The notes: generated by a model not told the origin, from the letters alone. Numbered from the stretch's first letter, positions 1 to 36,200 are shown. The stretch: DNA of 64,000 nt from Lamellibrachia columna (GCA_963662155.1 OY759274.1:36000795-36064794), one strand, 5' to 3'. Numbers and translations: made by a program.

Positions 1-71
1 TAGTTTCATTTGGGTGAATTAACACTTTTTTCATGTTGTATTTTTGTGTGATTGGTCATGTGACTTTTACC

Positions 72-1199
72 TTTACTCAAGTACAAACACATGTACTTGT
101 ACCAGCTCTGCCTCTAGGTTTACTCAAGTACATACACATGTACTTGTACCAGCTCTGCCTGTAGGTTTACTCAAGTACAAACACATGTACTTGTACCAGC
201 TCTGCCTCTAGGTTTACTCAAGTACAAACACATGTACTTGTACCAGCTCTGCCTCTAGGTTTACTCAAGTACAAACACATGTACTTGTACCAGCTCTGCC
301 TCCAGGTTTACTCAAGTACATACACATGTACTTGTACCAGCTCTGCCTCTAGGTTTACTCTAGTACATATACATGTACTTGTACCAGCTCTGCCTCTAGG
401 TTTACTCAAGTACAAACACATGTACTTGTACCAGCTCTGCCTCTAGGTTTACTCAAGTACAAACACATGTACTTGTACCAGCTCTGCCTCTAGGTTTACT
501 CAAGTACAAACACATGTACTTGTACCAGCTCTGCCTCCAGGTTTACTCAAGTACAAACACATGTACTTGTACAAGCTCTGCCTCTAGGTTTACTCAAGTA
601 CAAACACATGTACTTGTACCAGCTCTGCTTCCAGGTTTACTCAAGTACAAACACATGTACTTGTACCAGCTCTGCCTCCAGGTTTACTCAAGTACAAACA
701 CATGTACTTGTACCAGCTCTGCCTCTAGGTTTACTCAAGTACAAACACATGTACTTGTACCAGCTCTGCCTCCAGGTTTACTCAAGTACAAACACATGTA
801 CTTGTACCAGCTCTGCCTCTAGGTTTACTCAAGTACAAACACATGTACTTGTACCAGCTCTGCCTCTAGGTTTACTCAAGTACAAACACATGTACTTGTA
901 CCAGCTCTGCCTCCAGGTTTACTCAAGTACAAACACATGTACTTGTACCAGCTCTGCCTCCAGGTTTACTCAAGTACAAACACATGTACTTGTACCAGCT
1001 CTGCCTCCAGGTTTACTCAAGTACATACACATGTACTTGTACCAGCTCTGCCTCTAGGTTTACTCTAGTACATATACATGTACTTGTACCAGCTCTGCCT
1101 CTAGGTTTACTCAAGTACAAACACATGTACTTGTACCAGCTCTGCCTCTAGGTTTACTCAAGTACAAACACATGTACTTGTACCAATTCTGCCTCTAGG
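72..1199. repeat. 47-bp minisatellite, 24 copies
   Basis: The block is exactly 24 x 47 bp and almost invariant. Each unit carries an 8-bp inverted repeat (CAAGTACA / TGTACTTG) around a 6-base loop, so every unit can fold into a hairpin. A variant unit beginning TACTCTAGTA occurs at 356 and again at 1061, 705 bp (15 units) apart, which points to a higher-order duplication. All frames stay open because 47 is not a multiple of 3; the open frames here are not genes. Confidence 0.97.
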
Positions 1200-1431
1200 T
1201 AAAAGATTATGTCTCTAAATTACTTAACACCATATTTGTCATGATTATTGTTTCAGGATTTTAGCAACACAAACTAGCAGACTATCTCTCTGGAAGAAAG
1301 ACAGCAAACAAAGGTGACCTTCAACAAAAGCATTCATTGCTATGCCAACAATTTACTTGTGAAGGAATATTATCTCAAAGAACGATATTTTGTAAGCATC
1401 TGAGCCCACCAGATGTCAACATTGAGCCACC
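1200..1431 (+). other. Probable 5' leader of the GPCR gene
   Basis: A pyrimidine-rich stretch ending in TTTCAG at about 1251-1256 looks like a splice acceptor, so the leader may begin as an exon near 1257 with a non-coding first exon further left. The start codon context at 1432 is GCCACCATGT, an optimal Kozak match. No TATA box or other promoter element is convincing. Confidence 0.4.
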
Positions 1432-2382
1432 ATGTCGCTTGATCTACACATCAGTTCGGCCATTCTCTGTTCGATCATACTCAGCCTGACGATCGTGTTG
1501 GGCATCGCTGGCAACCTCACTGTATTCCTCGTCTTCAAGCACTCGTGGCGACTACGCACGTGGGAGAACGCGTTTCACCTCAACATCGCTGCGATCAACA
1601 TCTTCATGTGCGCACTGCAGGCGCCCACAATTATCTTTCTGTTGTGGGACGACAACACAACGTCGACTGTGTACCAAGTGCTGTGCACATTCTCGCAGGC
1701 AGGACTACTCGGTCTACTCGGGATCCTCGTCAGCCATTCGCAGATCAGCATCCTGCGTTGTATCAAGGTCTACAACCCATGTCACATGCCCAAGAAGCGG
1801 CTCATCGTTGGCGCACTCATAATTCCCTGGATCGCTGGCTTCATCATCACAATACAGATGTATGCCACAGAAACCGGAATATTATTTGTCGACACATGTC
1901 GGTATAAACACCTCGTTAAAGACACCTCAGTGTTTTACACAATGATCATTGTGGTTCTAACGAGCTGTGTGGTGTTGATAATTTCATACGGAATGATCTT
2001 CATAAAACTGCGGAAGGAACGACGGGTGATCTCTTCGACAAAAGTGTTCACCATCTCCAAACCCGTGTTTCCCAACAATGGGAACAGCAACTGTCCCAAC
2101 ATGCAGGTGATTACGTTCGGCACGGCCACCATACGCCACCTGGTGGTGTCTAGTGCTACACTCATGGTGCTGTTCTTGGTTACCGCACTGCCACCTGTGG
2201 TAACGCTGATAATGTTCCAGCGGATGTCGCTGTCCTATTCCTTCACGGCCGTGGTCTACTGTAGCACGTACATTGCCTACTTCTTCAGTCCGCTTATTTA
2301 CTCGTTCCGTAATCGAGAGTTCAAACGGACATTGGGGAACTTGCTGAGACGCTCAAACAAGGTGCATGTCTGGAATAGCTAG
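1432..2382 (+). CDS. Intronless class A (rhodopsin-like) G protein-coupled receptor, orphan
   Basis: This 316-residue protein has seven hydrophobic segments (about residues 8-35, 47-71, 86-108, 123-143, 168-193, 236-261 and 270-291), the normal layout of a plasma-membrane receptor. Family marks seen are the TM1 GN pair (27-28), a likely disulfide pair Cys85 (top of TM3) and Cys156 (second extracellular loop), and a TM7 SPLIY motif (286-290) in place of NPxxY, followed by a basic helix-8-like FRNREFKR. The DRY box position reads LRC (108-110), and TM6 has TALPP rather than CWxP, so G-protein coupling or activation may be unusual. One NTT glycosylation sequon lies in loop 1. Start choice rests on the GCCACC Kozak context. 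It may sit inside a CWF19L2 intron on the opposite strand if that gene continues left. The ligand is unknown; amine, peptide and lineage-specific chemoreceptor subfamilies all remain possible. Confidence 0.88.
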   Translation: MSLDLHISSAILCSIILSLTIVLGIAGNLTVFLVFKHSWRLRTWENAFHLNIAAINIFMCALQAPTIIFLLWDDNTTSTVYQVLCTFSQAGLLGLLGILVSHSQISILRCIKVYNPCHMPKKRLIVGALIIPWIAGFIITIQMYATETGILFVDTCRYKHLVKDTSVFYTMIIVVLTSCVVLIISYGMIFIKLRKERRVISSTKVFTISKPVFPNNGNSNCPNMQVITFGTATIRHLVVSSATLMVLFLVTALPPVVTLIMFQRMSLSYSFTAVVYCSTYIAYFFSPLIYSFRNREFKRTLGNLLRRSNKVHVWNS

Positions 2383-2825
2383 CTGTGTGTCAAGGTCACA
2401 GAGCAATGTCTAACCAAGCTAATGCGAGTCAAGGTCATCCAAAGTCAAGGTGTAATGCCTGGCTGAGATAGTGAGTCAAGATCAACCGGGTCATAGTACA
2501 ATGCATGACAGATCTATTTGTGTCAAGGTCACCCGAGGTCAGGGGACATTGTCTGACAGACATGTGTGTCTAAGTCACCCAAAGTCATGGGACAAAGTCA
2601 CAACATCAGAGGACTTGGTTTTAATACAGGGAGACGTGACCCTCACAAAAACAGTGTCTGAGAGTGCTAATATTTTTATATTATCAATCAATAATCAAAC
2701 AGACAACGCTGACTTCTCTAGAGAATAGTAAGTAATCAATGTGTACTGAGTATTCAGGGACACATAGAAGTGCATGCTGCATTTCTCAGAGTTATGTGTG
2801 AAGAAGAAGGAAAAAATGGATGACC
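2383..2825. other. GPCR downstream region with scattered TCAAGGTCA-type words
   Basis: After the stop, the words GTCAAGGTCA / GTCACCCAAAGTCA recur several times to about 2600. They look like degraded repeat DNA rather than a regulated site. The open frame at 2471-2728 has no recognisable protein character. Confidence 0.4.
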
Positions 2826-2948
2826 GGTATCAGTGCCAGCCTCACCCCAGACTACAGGGATAAAGAGGTGTCAGTGCCAGCCTCACCCCAGACTACAGGG
2901 ATAAAGAGGTATCAGTGCCAGCCTCACCCCGGACTACAGGGATAAAGA
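2826..2948. repeat. 41-bp tandem repeat, 3 copies
   Basis: The units begin GGTATCAGTGCCAGCC at 2826, 2867 and 2908 and differ at one or two bases. CAA-rich simple sequence follows at about 2951-2985. Confidence 0.9.
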
Positions 2949-3478
2949 GGCAACAACAACAACTATGGGTACAACAACAACAACTTGTGTAACAATGAAC
3001 ATACTGATTGTGGTGATAACTATGATGATTTCTGTTTGCTTATTTACAAAGATGCCCAGCATGGTGGCTACTCACGGCTGGACATCCAACTTTTGGGTTG
3101 TGGACCCTTTAAACGACTCAGTATGCCATGGATTTATCACAGCATTTGCTGTCACCTTCAACACCCTCAAGAATACATCTGACATGTAAATAATTTTGTA
3201 AATAAATTGTAATTGTAAATTGTAAATAACAGTGATGCGAAAACGATGCACTTGATTAATCTTGTGGGAGTTGTTTTGTATTAAAAACAGGAAGGAAAAT
3301 ACATGTCTGCACAACTTTGATTAAATAGCATTCGTGAAAAAAAATATGACAACATTGGTAGTCATAATAAAATTCAACCAAAGTTCTTGACATGATCAGG
3401 AATTTAAGTTACATGAAAATAAACCAAAATGTTATTTGTAGCTAAAGATATAAAGTTTTCATTGTAAAACCATGTAAT
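2949..3478. other. No gene recognised; AT-rich
   Basis: This stretch holds the CAA microsatellite and TTGTAAATAA-like tracts at about 3187-3230. Two short open frames at 2965-3189 overlap in different frames and lack domain character. Confidence 0.4.
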
Positions 3479-3635
3479 ACAGTATAAATCATGTTATGTA
3501 GTATAAATTATGTTATATAGTATAAACCATGTTATATACACCTTGTAGTACAAATCATGTTATGCAGTATAAATTATGTTATGTAGTATAAACCATGTTA
3601 CATAGTATAAATCATGTTATATAGTATAAACTATA
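3479..3635. repeat. 19-bp AT-rich tandem repeat, about 8 units
   Basis: The unit is approximately TAGTATAAATCATGTTATG with C/T variation, interrupted once by TACACCTTG near 3537. Confidence 0.8.
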
Positions 3636-3830
3636 TTTATTCCAACATGCTGACCATCGACGTGTGTTTTAATGAACCACAATTTGTTTTATATAATTTG
3701 ACTGTTATAAACTTTGTCAAGAGGCATTACAAATTTCTACAGTTGTTCATGGAAGTACTGAATGCTCATAAACAACAATCAAATACCATTTTAAATGTGC
3801 TTCATTTAAACACACTTACGTACCTGGTAG

Positions 3831-3941
3831 TCATGATGTTTGAACAGATATAATTGATACTACATAACATGATGTTTGAATAGATATAATTGATACTGTA
3901 TAACATGATGTTTTTAACAGATATAATTGATACTATATAAT
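3831..3941. repeat. 36-bp tandem repeat, 3 copies
   Basis: Three consecutive units share CATGATGTTT, AGATATAATTGATACT and TATAA. A smaller direct repeat (GTTTTTAATAGAATCACTTT) occurs twice just after it, at about 3999-4050. Confidence 0.85.
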
Positions 3942-4141
3942 ATGATTTTATGATAAAATCTACCAGACCTTGTAGCTATAACCAGAAGATACAGAGTCCT
4001 GTTTTTAATAGAATCACTTTGGGCAATTTGTTTTTAATAGAATCACTTTGGGCTAGAGCAATTTGATTATATTAAGCGGCTGAAAGTGTCAAATGAAGAG
4101 TTATGCAAACGTGCTTGTATGTCCAATATCAGAAGACCAGA

Positions 4142-5011
4142 CATTGGAGATGGGTCAGCCACCACCTATGAGAGATGGGTCGGCCACCACCTAGGAGAGA
4201 TGGGTGGGCCACCACCTATGAGAGATGGGTTGGCCACCACCTAGGAGAGATGGGTCGGCCACCACCTAGGAGAGATGGGTGGGCCACCACATATGAAATA
4301 GGTGAGTGGGCCACCACCTAGGAGAGATGGGTGGGCCACTGCCTAGGAGAGATGGGTCGGCTACTACCTAGGAGATGGGTGGGCCACCACCTAGGAGATG
4401 GGTCGGCCACCACCTAGGAGATGGGTCGGCCACCACCTAGGAGAGATGGGTGGGCCACCACCTAGGAGAGATGGGTGGGCCACCACCTAGGAGAGATGGG
4501 TGGGCCACCACCTAGGAGAGATGGGTGGGCCACCACCTAGGAAATATGGGTGGGCCACTGCCTAGAAGAGATGGGTGGGCCACCACCTAGGAGAGATGGG
4601 TCGGCTACCACCTAGGAGATGGGTGGGCCACCACCTACGAGAGATGGGTGGGCCACCACCTAGGAGAGATGGGTGGGCCACCACCTAGGAGAGATGGGTG
4701 GGCCACCACCTAGGAAATATGGGTGGGCCACTGCCTAGAAGAGATGGGTGGGCCACCACCTAGGAGAGATGGGTCGGCTACCACCTAGGAGATGGGTGGG
4801 CCACCACCTACGAGAGATGGGTGGGCCACCACCTATGAGAGATGGGTGGGCCACCACCTAGGAGATGGGTCGGCTACCACCTAGGAGATGGGTGGGCCAC
4901 CACCTAGGAGAGATGGGTCGGCTACCACCTAGGAGATGGGTGGGCCACCACCTAGGAGAGATGGGTCGACCACCACATAGGAGAGACGGGTTGGCCACCA
5001 CCTAGGAGAGA
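4142..5011. repeat. 25-bp minisatellite, about 35 copies, with higher-order repeat
   Basis: The consensus unit is about GAGATGGGTGGGCCACCACC plus TAGGA. Shorter 22-23-bp units and TCGGCTACC variants are interspersed. A block starting GAAATATGGGTGGGCCACTG at 4541 recurs at 4714, a 173-bp offset equal to seven units. Confidence 0.95.
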
Positions 5012-6750
5012 TGGGAATAACAGCCCAAAAATAGCACTGGGCCCCTGAGGGTAAAAGGGAAAGAGAAAGGTAAAAATCAACACAGAGAAGGCAGTAGAGA
5101 GGAACTGACTGGGAGGGAGTTCTTGGAAGATGACAGAGAACACAGCTAACGATCGCATGAAATACTAAATGGCCCTATGCACCAACTAGGGTGCAGAGGA
5201 TAAGTAAAAACGTAAGTGGCTGATTCACTAAAGCAACATATACAGCAGGAATATGGAATGGTTCCATCCCAGCCAATATATCTGATTCTGCTAAATGGAT
5301 GATTCTGTTATATGCGATTCTATTAAGCATAATCCACTGCACATATAGTGAAATGTACGTCTGTTCACTGGCGTCATTGAATACATCTAGACCAGCCGTG
5401 AACTGGAAGAGACAAATGGCTTACTTGTGATAAACTATAGCCCTTACTTCCGTTTAGTGAGAGCTTTGACACACGGTCAGTGACATTAATCAGGATCTAC
5501 GCAGGTGCAAGCTCAACATTTAACAAGGCTACTAATTAGCTGCTCTGTCTTGTAGATAATACAGCTGAGTGCAGCTCAACAAATCTGGTTAATATACAGA
5601 GATTGTTAATCTGCGTGACTGGCATACACGTTGATTTAATTATTGGCCCTGTGAACATCGCATGGCAAACATACCACTACTGGAGTCGCTTTTTATGTCC
5701 TATTTACGTTGTACTAGTGACGTGTGTGCAGTCTGCATGTGTGATATTATTATGAATGGAAATTTTAAAGTTGGACATCACAGAGGAATTAACATTAAAA
5801 CTGCTTCCTCAACTGATTTAGCCTATCGCAAATCTGGTTCATTTCTTTCCAAATATGTAGTGTGTGAATAGTTTTTGTAACATCCGGAGTCAATTTAATA
5901 AAAAAAAATTCTATTTTTGTTGAAATCATTGAAAGAATTGACTTTAGTCGTTAGATCTGGTAAGGATCAAAATAGTGGATATAAAAAAATGGTAAACACA
6001 ATGTGGGTCAATGTGGGCGTGACCTCCATCCTCTCGGCGATCACATGACAAAGTTACGAAATTTCACCAAGGAACAAAATCGTGATTTTCAGGATTTTTA
6101 TTTCGATTTAAGAAAATGCTTGAACAAGCATTAACAAATTTAATAGTTTGTCTGATGATTTCACAAAATCTACATATAAAAGTTGCATAAACGAGCTAGC
6201 ATGTTGCCGTGGATACTAGGTAGGTTTGGTTTTTCGCAAATTTAATTTGAAATGAGACTAGCAAAAAAATCGAATTGATTAAGCACCTTTGAGCTTTTCA
6301 TGTAATTCTCATTACTTACAAAGTTTGTACTCTAACATACAAGTCTTCCTTCTCTAGAGTTAGTGAGTCCATGACGGTTTTTTCCATTTCCCTGTGGGGG
6401 ATCTTTTACTTCCCCTGGCATAGACACCAGGTAGTTCGTTGTAGTATCACCTGAGATGTTTTACTTTATACAACTTATACTTTTTCATTCATATTAATAT
6501 TATAGTTTTCTTTTATGCAAATTTGTTAAATTACATTTAGAACCCAGGAAAGTGTCAATGTTATATGGGACTGTTTCATTACATAACAAGTATTCTTGGA
6601 ATTACTATTCAGTAGTTTTTCAGGTTATCATGACCAAAACAATGTTTATTAATATTCTTATCATTAACATATTAATTATAAAGAACATTTTATATGCAAC
6701 AGAGCTGCAAATATCACAAACAAAATACATCCTGACATGCTGATACTTAC
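5012..6750. other. No gene recognised
   Basis: This stretch is AT-rich intron-like DNA. I looked on the minus strand for the next CWF19L2 exon (a W-rich segment usually follows the acidic WVEK exon) and saw no candidate with matching phase. Confidence 0.4.
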
Positions 6751-29903
<23,153 letters not shown>

Positions 29904-30144
29904 TTTAACTTTTACCGCAACCACAAAATGGGTGTAAATTGCAATTTACAATATAACCTATAACATAGCATGTTGAAATATGTTCAACTGTCTTCTGGCA
30001 CAGTAAAGGTGCTATTTTAATTATTTAAATTAAGCAACTTTTTTGAGTGTCTAGTCAATGACGTCACTGGTTGCCGTAAACTGGTTCGAATGCAAACAAG
30101 AAACGAAGGCCAACAAGAAAGCCGCGAACGTTTGCAAAACAAAC
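29904..30144. promoter_or_regulatory. Shared bidirectional promoter of CWF19L2 and MSL3
   Basis: Only 241 bp separate the two start codons. A perfect CRE palindrome TGACGTCA lies at 30059-30066, about 80 bp upstream of the MSL3 ATG. A YY1-like AAAATGGCGGC (minus strand) spans the CWF19L2 ATG. No TATA box is evident on either side. Confidence 0.65.
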
Positions 30145-30243
30145 ATGGCAGAAAGAGGAGTAAAATTCCTTTTTCAACCAGGGGAACATGTACTGTGCTT
30201 CGAACCTGATCCGGCCAAGGCGCGTGTGCTGTATGAGGCCAAG
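30145..30243 (+). CDS. MSL3: MSL3 exon 1
   Basis: The ATG at 30145 follows AAAC, and [19 protein letters not shown] starts the chromo-barrel. The donor is AAG/GTGATT, phase 0. An upstream in-frame ATG at 30058 would add 29 residues absent from the family, so 30145 is preferred. Confidence 0.93.
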
Positions 30244-33200
30244 GTGATTTAGTACATGCATTAGAAAAATAAATGTAACGCGTTTAGTGGTGGTGCAGAA
30301 CATGGAAGTTAGATTGTCTGTCTATGTCTATGACTATGTGACTATATGGCTATGTCTATGACTATAATTATGAGTATGGCTGCGTACTGTGTTGCCGTTG
30401 ATTAACACCATGCCCGCTTGCGTAGTGTGGCTCCACTGTTCTGGCTATGGCGCCCAGTCAGACTGCTGTGGGCAGATTTAAAGTCACTCTTGCTTCTGTA
30501 CATTTTTTACAATAAAAATCGTAATCATTATGTCATTATGATTAGCTTGTAAACTTCAGAAACTTTGTCTTTGATAACAACACAATGTCTTTACTATTTC
30601 ATAGTTATGTGACACATCTTTCCATACATGCAACAATCTGGCTCTGTGTTCTGCTGTCAGTGACAGTGGTTCAGTGTCTCAAATTAGCAAACAAATGAAC
30701 TGGCCCAGATTTTTTTTAACTGGCCCCACAAACATGTATAAATTATAAGTATATTATTTTGTAGCTAATAAAAATGTTATAAAGCAAAACTACAAAGTTT
30801 TCATGCATAAAACATGCTAGAATAAGTTTTCATATATAAAACACAGACTAGAAAAAAGTAATAATAGAACACAATGTCAAATGTGCAAGTGGATAGATAA
30901 TCTAGATACCAGATTATAATTATAAAATTTTTCATATGCAGTTCTATATTACATAGCAGCAAATGCAGCCTTAAACAGATGAGTTTTGATGGGATTTAAA
31001 AAACTTTGAATACATAAGACGCAATGACAGTTGAGCAACTCGTTCAACCGGGATGCCGCAGTCACAAGGTAAACACGCCAACCACACATACAGCTCTAAA
31101 ACTGTGGCTGGGACAGTTACTGATTTCTATCAAATAATTATTAGAAATTAGTGGGAACTGTCAGAAGACAACTACTGGTGGAGGGAAGCTGACGGCCCGA
31201 CATGTCACTGTGTGGTGAAAAATGTTGCCGATAAAAGCAGGTGCGACTTTGTGCATCGCGCGCAAACGAAATGTCTCCCAACCGAGCCATAACCAAACGC
31301 GACAGCCATTGGCCGTTGGAAGCCTATCAGTATTCATAACTGAACTCAGTTGGGAAATAATTCCGCATCCCCTCGCTTACTTAAAAGTTCTTTATATTGT
31401 TGCTAGGCCTATTATTATATTTGATTCCATGTAGTAGTATTATTATTATTATTACACAGGCATGACATACTAATTCGTAATGCAAGTGTAAATTTGGGCA
31501 TGTTTACTCTTACGCCACAATGCCAAAGTGCTGTCCCACATGCTGCAATTGGGTATATCATTTGGTGGCATGTGGGGTGCTTATATCATCAACACAAATG
31601 CCACTACACCAGCTTCGTCTTTGGCAGCAACTAGTCACTGACAAGCACGAAGTAGTTTATACAATTGCATTTTATATCAAATAAGCATAGATTAGTAATT
31701 ACTTTAATGTACATCACTAATACAGTCCGACCCCATTATGGCCGCCGGGATGAATCAGTGGGGTGGGGCCAATAACTTGTACGTTTTGGCAAACTAAGTT
31801 GGTCTGAAGCATTTTGAATTGGCAGCTGCCGATAAAAAGGCCTTAATTTCGAACACTGGTTGGTGCTGATCAATCCTGACCACCATTGCAAACATGTGCT
31901 AAGGACTATATCGAGTCCACACACCTTTAATTTTGGCCCAATACGTTTGCATTAAAATTAATTTTTCCTCAATATTTTATAGATATCATTAATGTACTGT
32001 CAACAAATTATTGGTATCTAGGTAATATATCTGCATAAGATACTGGGACGATGATCAAATAACTGTTCCCCAGGTGTTGGAGACATCCGTTGTGCGCGAC
32101 AGACGTGGACGGAAGAAAGCGGGCTACCAGATACACTTTCAAGGGTGGAATAGCAGGTGATGCACTTTAAAAAGAAAACAATATATAACATTTACAGTAA
32201 AACACTGGTGAAAACTGCGCTTTTCGTCTTTTGTAGCAAATTACCTTTCTTGTTAAATTTGCTAGCTGTGGTTTTATCATCCTCCATTCAAAGCTATGTG
32301 TATTATGAGAAAGATAATAGAAAGACATCTGTTGATGTTTTCCTAAGACGTACCATGGGTGGCAGCAATTAAGGATCAGAGTTTTCAGAAACAAGCTGCG
32401 TATTGTGTGGGTGTACATCAGTCATGACGAAACCACACATTGTTGGCTACTTTAAGCACATCGTGCCTTCTGGTAAGTGAATGTGTCAATAACAGTTTTG
32501 AGCCTCTTAACAAATACTGTGATGGTGAATGTAGAGTTTGTTAGTCTATGAAGTTGACTGATTCTCTTCAATCTTTGATGTTTCAGCTGGGACCGAGTTG
32601 TGCCAGAGAATTTTGTATTGAAGAACTCGGATGACAATCGTCAGCTCATGAGACGACTCGTCCACACGGCTCGACACATGTAGGTGCTCCTCTGATACAA
32701 AATTTAGCAAACTGTCTTGTGTTTGAGTTTGTTTTCGTGCTACCTTTTTTACCTTTTCATTTCCCATGTCCACTGACGAACGTTTTGTTCTGGCAGTCAT
32801 GCATTTTACGAATTGGATAATTGTATTTTAAAGACCTCCTGCAGTGAAATTACAATAATGATATTCAACTGGCCAGCAAGGCAGCTTATAGTATACCAAA
32901 TTCATGTAACAAAATATTAGCAGCATCCATCAAGTTAATTAGTCACCACAGCCAGATTAATGGTAGTCATCTGGCATCGCTACAGTGCAGTCCGCGAAAT
33001 CTAGGTCAGGCAGCCCTTGACGTCAAAACAGGTGGAAACTGTTGGGCCTACAGCGCGTGCAGCAATATTGTGTGCCATTGTTTACATTCTTTTAATCCAT
33101 CCATTGATAACACAGCATCATATTTCTTGTTATAAAATTTGGATAGTTTGGGACTATTACGTATATTTAGCAAGTGCAAACATGGTAAATCATTGTGTAG

Positions 33201-36200
33201 AGTTTGGGTGCAGCAATACGCCAAGTGAAACAGTAAGCCTACACAAGTTTACAAGTGACAAACATCATTGACAGATATGGGCCAGATTCGTCCGCAGAAC
33301 ATGTGCACGTTAGCATTTAAAAGAATCTGTTTTCATATGCAGCAAGCTTTTTTTTTAAGTTTGACATGGGATACACCCAGAACTTGGTGTTGAAGGAAAC
33401 TGCAATTCCAACCATCTACCCCACTGTTAATACGGACGCTAGTAGTGGAAAAAAGATAACCACACTCACAGCCAGTACCCGTGCCAGTGGTGTCGCAGCT
33501 ACCAGTTCAACGTGCCAGCGGTCCACAGTGAGAAAAATCGTCCGGCTTATATTTATCATAAATGGTTTATAGTAAGCTTATAAAATGCTAGCACTGAAGA
33601 TAATTTACAGAGTATTTAAATAGACAAATTATCACTGCGGGATGTGTGGGACGGCTTCTGCTTGTGCACAGTCGGTGTCAGACAGCATATTTATCCTCGA
33701 CCCGCACTGACTCTGCCTCTGGCTCATGCATGTAGGGTTGTGGGCCGGCTAGGGGCTCGGGGTCTGCATAACACTACCCAATATACACATCTTCTAAATA
33801 CGAAATAGTGTCATCACATGAAGAATCAGATGAATCCGACATTGTGTTGCGAGATTGGCCTTCCCGTCATGACGTCACGAATACCATCCGCAGTCGCTAG
33901 ATGTCAAACTGGTACATTTTGAGTGCACAAACCATGATCAAATAAACTCTTTTACAGGGTGACCGAGGCAATTTAAAAATTATTTGAATAGCAGTAAATT
34001 ATTTTTTGAGTATGGCAATTCATTTCGCATACCCTTTAAATGCAATTATACTTGCACGTTGCAAAACATGTTTCATACATCGTATATTAATATAGCACAT
34101 GATGAGAAGTTGTAATGTGATGAAAACTATTAATCTTTGATTTATAAGCTTGGTTACGATCACAGTAACTAGAGTCTCACACATTTCAGGCAGTTTTACG
34201 AAGCTACTCTGCATTTTCAACCAGGCAGTTTAATGTTATTCAATATTTCTGTTCCAGACGTAAAAACAAGGCTCGTCGGCGGCGCATTGACGAGATCCTT
34301 CGCATTCATTTCAACAACACGCTGAGATTCGATGATGACAGGGACATCTCAGCACAGTCTCCTGACAGTGACATCGACGATGACGACAGTGAGGAGATGG
34401 ACAGAAGGTGGCAGGATGGAGGAAGCGATGAGGCAACTGAGGACTATGACTGTGACACTACCGGTCGAGAAGACGAGGCCAGTGACAATGTATGTATGTA
34501 TAGTGTAGCTCTGTTGTCCTCTATGTGTAGGACTAGAATTTGTGGTACCATTGTATCTACTAGGTGGCGTCCCATACAGATTGTTGCTCTTATTGTCTCC
34601 TAGGTGGCATCATGTGTATCACATTGCTCTCTTGGTGTGCATGCTACGATATAATATTTGTTATTGAGAAACAAAAACGTCATTGAAATTCAGGCAAAGA
34701 ATAAAATACATCAAGAGTTTAAACCAATGACTTCACTGGCCTGGGTCTATTACATTGCAATGTAATATATTACTATTACATGCTGAAGGCAATGTAATAT
34801 ATTTGTAAGTGCTAATAATTGTATATACTGCTAGTGCAGTTGTGTGGTGGCGCCATCTGGCAGATGCATGTGTGCTAAAGAGAATGGGAAGAGAGATTCC
34901 GCTAGGGTATAGCCAGCATCGTGGTTTATGTGCGCGGCTCGCGTTATATGCGAGAAATACAAAGAATTAGGAGATGACAACTCTGGAATCAAGTTTTACG
35001 TGAATAAACAGCCACAGCTATGATTGATTTGGAATTAGTGTTCATAGTTGGTGTATGAACCGCTACAGTAAAACTTGACCAGTTGTCATCGAACTGAAAC
35101 CTGGCTGCGAGAACAAAATGGCAACATCTGCACCTGGAAAATGGACTGAAGAACAAGAGACGTCCACCCAGGATGTTGGCTGCGTGTACGAGAAGCAAGG
35201 CAAGCTTCGCTTACCAGCACACGACAAGAATGGCATTGACAGCATCGACCCTGAAGACAGCGTGTCTCAGGTTAGCCATCTCTCCCGCACGTCACGTGGC
35301 AGTTCCGTGCGCTCCAGCGCCAGCCTCATAAGGCTTCAGGAGGAGCAGCGGCAAATGGAGCTGATGACCCGCGCGGATGCAGTGAAAGAGCAATACGAAT
35401 TGGAGATGGCGAGGCGTCAAGTTGAAATGCAGTTTCGCAAAGCTGAGGAAGAGTACAAATTGACTTTATTTGAAATGAAAAATAAAGAGGAAAAACTTAG
35501 GCTGCATACGGAACTAAGTGTCAGTGCAGACAAACTACAGGCACTGGAGAGGTATGAGGAGGCAGAGGAGGTAAAATTGACGCCTAAGGTCAAGTTCATG
35601 GAAGCAACTCATGTTATCCGAGGCAAAATGGGCCTCAGTGTGCCCTCTCATGCTCATACATCTACTCCATATACAGCTGGACAACTGGCACCGTGCAGTG
35701 ATGGCGATCTCTCTACGGCAAGTGGTCACATGATCACTCACGGCGAATCGACAAAGGACTCACGTGCGCACGTCACTTGGTTGGGGAATTGCTGGCATAG
35801 TGGACCCCACTCATTCTCAGCTGGTGAGTGTAGCCAATGACAAGCCTTGTCACTTGACATTTCGCACTCACGTTACGGAGATCAGCCCCTTGACTGTGTG
35901 CAATATGTTCGACCTTGACTTCAACGAGAGAAAGTCAGAAGAAATGATATCTGTTGAAGACCGTCGTTTTCTGAACAAACTCTCCAATGGAATACATAGG
36001 AGATCTGATGGACACTTTGAAACGCCATTGCCTTTCAAGGACAATGTCAAACTACCGAATAACAGAACAGTGACACTCAAGAGACTTTCCGGCCTGAAGA
36101 GTAAATTTCTACGCGACAGCCAGTACAGGGAGGACTACTCAAGGTTCATGACAGAGATAATCACCCATGGATATGCGGAACCTGTGCCGGCTGAGGAATT

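Noticed and set aside
514..1057. Repeat proteins MYLYQLCLQVYSS
   Set aside because: Noncoding 47-bp array; period keeps frames open.
30058..30144. Upstream start for MSL3 at 30058
   Set aside because: It would add 29 residues not seen in the family and overlaps the CRE-like promoter site.
33650..33843. Minus-strand acidic fragment starting [19 protein letters not shown]
   Set aside because: It is reminiscent of N-termini of repetitive invertebrate ORFs but has an early stop and no further domain; too weak to annotate.
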